Of a stretch of 64,000 bases of DNA, positions 61,954 to 64,000 are shown one piece after another. The stretch's first letter is position 1. Each line of letters opens with the position of its first letter. The DNA comes from Sphingomonas sp. (GTDB lineage: Bacteria; Pseudomonadota; Alphaproteobacteria; Sphingomonadales; Sphingomonadaceae). The position numbers were made by a program, and so were the translations under genes. Under the pieces are notes generated by a model. The model ran no database searches and was not told where the DNA came from. It was given only the letters and a program-made list of their open reading frames with translations. The DNA is taken from positions 434,001-498,000 of the forward strand of contig NZ_JAGIAM010000001.1 in the NCBI RefSeq assembly GCF_017744835.1, written 5' to 3'.

Positions 61954-62772
61954 GTGCGAGTCCTGATCGTCTATGCCCACCCCGAGCACCGTTCGCTCAA
62001 CGGTGCCCTCAAGGATGTAGCGGTGCAGACCCTGGAGGCGCAGGGTCACGAGGTCCAGGTCTCGGATCTTTACGGCCAGGACTGGAAGTCGCAGGTCGAC
62101 CGGGCGGACTTTCCGGCCTTGGCCCCGGACGCACGCCTGGTTGTCGGTTATGCGTCAAAACTGGCATTCGAAAGCGGCACGCTGACCGCCGACGTCCGGG
62201 CGGAGATCGACAAGCTGCTCTGGGCGGACCTGCTGATTCTGCAGTTCCCGCTCTGGTGGTATACCATGCCCGCGATCCTGAAGGGTTGGGTCGACCGGGT
62301 TTTCGCCTATGGTTTCGCCTACGGCGTCGGCGAGCACAGCGACAAGCGCTGGGGTGATCGCTTCGGCGAAGGCACGCTCGCCGGCAAGAAGGCCATGCTG
62401 GTCGTGACTGCAGGCGGCTGGGAGGACCATTATTCGCCGACCGGCGTGAATGGACCGATCGACGACCTGCTGTTTCCGATCAACCACGGCATTCTCTATT
62501 ATCCCGGCTATGAAGTGCTGCCGCCGTTCGTGGTCTACAGCACCGATCGCCTCAAGGAGGGCGCGTTCGAACCCATTGCCGAGCGCCTGCGCGCGCGCAT
62601 GGCGACGCTCGGGACGACACCGCCGATCCCTTACCGCTCGCAAAATGGCGGCGACTACGACATCCCGAGCATGAAGCTGCGGCCGCAGCATGCACGCCCA
62701 GGCGTGTCGGGTTTTGCGCTTCACCTGGGTGCCGAGGCGGCCGCCGCCAGGTCACAGTCCGGTCCGGACTGA
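61954..62772 (+). CDS. NAD(P)H-dependent flavin/quinone oxidoreductase
   Basis: A 272-residue flavodoxin-fold protein (NQO1/MdaB-like). MRVLIVYAHPEHRSLNGALK is the FMN/FAD phosphate-binding start. FPLWWYTMPAILKGWVDRVF is the family hallmark (PLWW...P...K-x-W-x-D-R). VVTAGGWEDHYS and PFVVY follow. GTG start at 61954 with GGAG 12 bases upstream. It likely performs two-electron reduction of quinones, protecting against redox stress. Regulated by the divergent LysR. Confidence 0.92.
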   Translation: MRVLIVYAHPEHRSLNGALKDVAVQTLEAQGHEVQVSDLYGQDWKSQVDRADFPALAPDARLVVGYASKLAFESGTLTADVRAEIDKLLWADLLILQFPLWWYTMPAILKGWVDRVFAYGFAYGVGEHSDKRWGDRFGEGTLAGKKAMLVVTAGGWEDHYSPTGVNGPIDDLLFPINHGILYYPGYEVLPPFVVYSTDRLKEGAFEPIAERLRARMATLGTTPPIPYRSQNGGDYDIPSMKLRPQHARPGVSGFALHLGAEAAAARSQSGPD

Positions 62773-62830
62773 AAGGCGTTGGGTCAGGCCTCAACGGAGT
62801 TGCTGGATAGCCCAACCTTCTGCTCTTCGC

Positions 62831-64000
62831 TCAGGAAGCGTTTTTAGCCGGCTTACCCGGGACCAGTACGATCAAGAGCGAGAGGCCGATGCCCGCGGCT
62901 GCGAGGTAAAAGGCCGTGTGCATTCCGACGATCGTAGCTGCCTTCAAAGCCTCTCCTGAATGGCCAACCGTCGCCGCGTTGGCGACCGCGATCAAAATGG
63001 CGAGGCCAATCGCGTTGCCGACATTGAGGGTTGTCGAGGCCATACCGGACGCGACACCCTGCTCCTCGTGGTCAACGCCAGTGGCGGCGGCGATCCACAT
63101 GCCCGTCCAAACAATTCCTTGCCCGATACCGGACACTATCAGGCCTGGGACGATGTGGAGATAAGCTCCCTCGACCGCAGCGCCTGGGACGATCAGCAGC
63201 GTGCCGGCCGCGCCGATTACGAGACCGGCGATCAGCGTGGGGCGGATTGAACTGCGGGTCGCAAGACGCTCGCCGATCTGCGTTCCTGCCGCGATCGATA
63301 TGGACGGCACGAGGAAAGCCAGGCCCGTTTGCAGCGCCGTCATCCCCTGCACATTCTGAAACAGGACCGTGAGGAAGTAAGGAAGCGTGCCGAAGGTTGC
63401 CATGTAGAGGAAGGTGATGGTCATGCCGGCGACGAGGTTTTTGTTACGAAACAGCCGAAGCGGCATGAGTGGGTCGGAACTGCGGGTTTCGATGACGGCA
63501 AAGATGACTAACAGGGCAAGGGCCGCCGCCGCGCTCCACATGATACTCGGCGCCGTCCATCCGTATTCCGGCCCCTGCACCAGCGCGAAGACGAGCAATG
63601 TTGCGCCCCCGGTCACAGTAATTGCGCCCGCCAGATCGAAGCTCCGGCGCTCATGGTCCTTGGCATCCTTGGGAATGACGAGGAATGCGGCGACAATGGC
63701 AATACCCGCAAGAAGGACATTGACGTAGAACACGGACGGCCAGCCGAACGCGGCTGTCAGGAACCCTCCGGCAATGGCGCCGATGGTCAGGCCACTGGCG
63801 CCAGCGCCACCCCAGATTGCCAGGGCGCGGTTACGCTCCGGTCCCTCGGCGAAGAGGCGGTTCACCAGCGAGAGTGTCGCCGGAAAGAGAAAGGCGCCGC
63901 CGATACCCTGCACGGCGCGCGCTGCGACCATGACCTCTGGCGATGTGGCAAGCCCGCCCACGAGAGACGAAACTGCATAGAGCCAAAGGGCGAAGATGAA
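62831..64000 (-). CDS. MFS transporter, DHA2-type, N-terminus beyond window edge
   Basis: At least 389 residues of a 14-span drug:H+ antiporter-like MFS protein. The frame enters at the right edge without a start (FIFALWLYAVSSLVGGLATS). It shows RAVQGIGGAFLFPATLSLV (motif D2-type), WGGAGASGLTIGAIAGGFLT (motif C-like), GMTITFLYMATFGTLPYFLT and a C-terminal end PGKPAKNAS. EmrB/QacA-type exporters have this order. The substrate is unknown. Confidence 0.88.
   Translation of the reverse strand, partial: FIFALWLYAVSSLVGGLATSPEVMVAARAVQGIGGAFLFPATLSLVNRLFAEGPERNRALAIWGGAGASGLTIGAIAGGFLTAAFGWPSVFYVNVLLAGIAIVAAFLVIPKDAKDHERRSFDLAGAITVTGGATLLVFALVQGPEYGWTAPSIMWSAAAALALLVIFAVIETRSSDPLMPLRLFRNKNLVAGMTITFLYMATFGTLPYFLTVLFQNVQGMTALQTGLAFLVPSISIAAGTQIGERLATRSSIRPTLIAGLVIGAAGTLLIVPGAAVEGAYLHIVPGLIVSGIGQGIVWTGMWIAAATGVDHEEQGVASGMASTTLNVGNAIGLAILIAVANAATVGHSGEALKAATIVGMHTAFYLAAAGIGLSLLIVLVPGKPAKNAS

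Overview
The window looks like a chromosomal segment from a high-GC alphaproteobacterium of the Sphingomonadales, most likely Sphingomonas or a close relative. The reasons are the rimP-nusA-ylxR-infB-rbfA cluster, the Ros/MucR-type regulator, sphingomonad-style secreted DUF6491 proteins, frequent GTG/TTG starts and heavy coding density. This is inference from gene content; no 16S rRNA or species marker is present.

Positions 1 to about 27,350 are core genome. The minus strand carries the translation and transcription-termination operon rimP, nusA, ylxR, infB, a thioesterase, rbfA and tdk. It is followed by an S9 peptidase, two tandem PQQ-type sugar dehydrogenases, rnhB, a thiD fused to a VOC domain, glmM, a dicarboxylate symporter, vapBC-gor, pgi, lepB-rnc-era-phzF, cobB, dapB-nth and a tRNA-Arg(CCG). 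Four REPIN-like paired palindromes sit here; one lies in frame inside ylxR.

Positions about 27,350 to 45,140 form an accessory island beside the tRNA-Arg. Its first half is a composite defence locus: a 1,098-residue SF2 helicase on the minus strand, divergent from a tightly overlapping operon hsdM-hsdS-ptuA-ptuB, that is, type I modification genes plus a Septu-like ATPase/HNH pair. Its second half is a mobilisation module: a Ti-type TraA relaxase, a recognisable oriT core, traC, traD, a MucR-like regulator, a fused nucleotidyltransferase-HEPN protein, a sigma-region-4-like small protein, an ardC broken by a nonsense codon, and an AlpA-like regulator. No integrase and no second att copy were seen, so the element is probably degenerate or mobilised in trans.

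Positions about 45,150 to 64,000 are a mosaic of short accessory operons for small-molecule metabolism, efflux and regulation: an epoxide hydrolase, two MFS transporters, an SDR, an ECF sigma factor with a SnoaL-like tail, an AraC regulator, an ArsR-AHSA1-GFA operon, two LysR regulators divergent from quinone or flavin oxidoreductases, and a LysE exporter. Two decayed genes lie here: a frameshifted GNAT acetyltransferase and a C-terminal glycosyltransferase remnant.

The most interesting unit is the helicase/HsdMS/PtuAB locus, where a DNA-modification module and a Septu-like module appear to be one transcription unit with no canonical HsdR. All calls come from reading the sequence and recalling family motifs; no database search was run.
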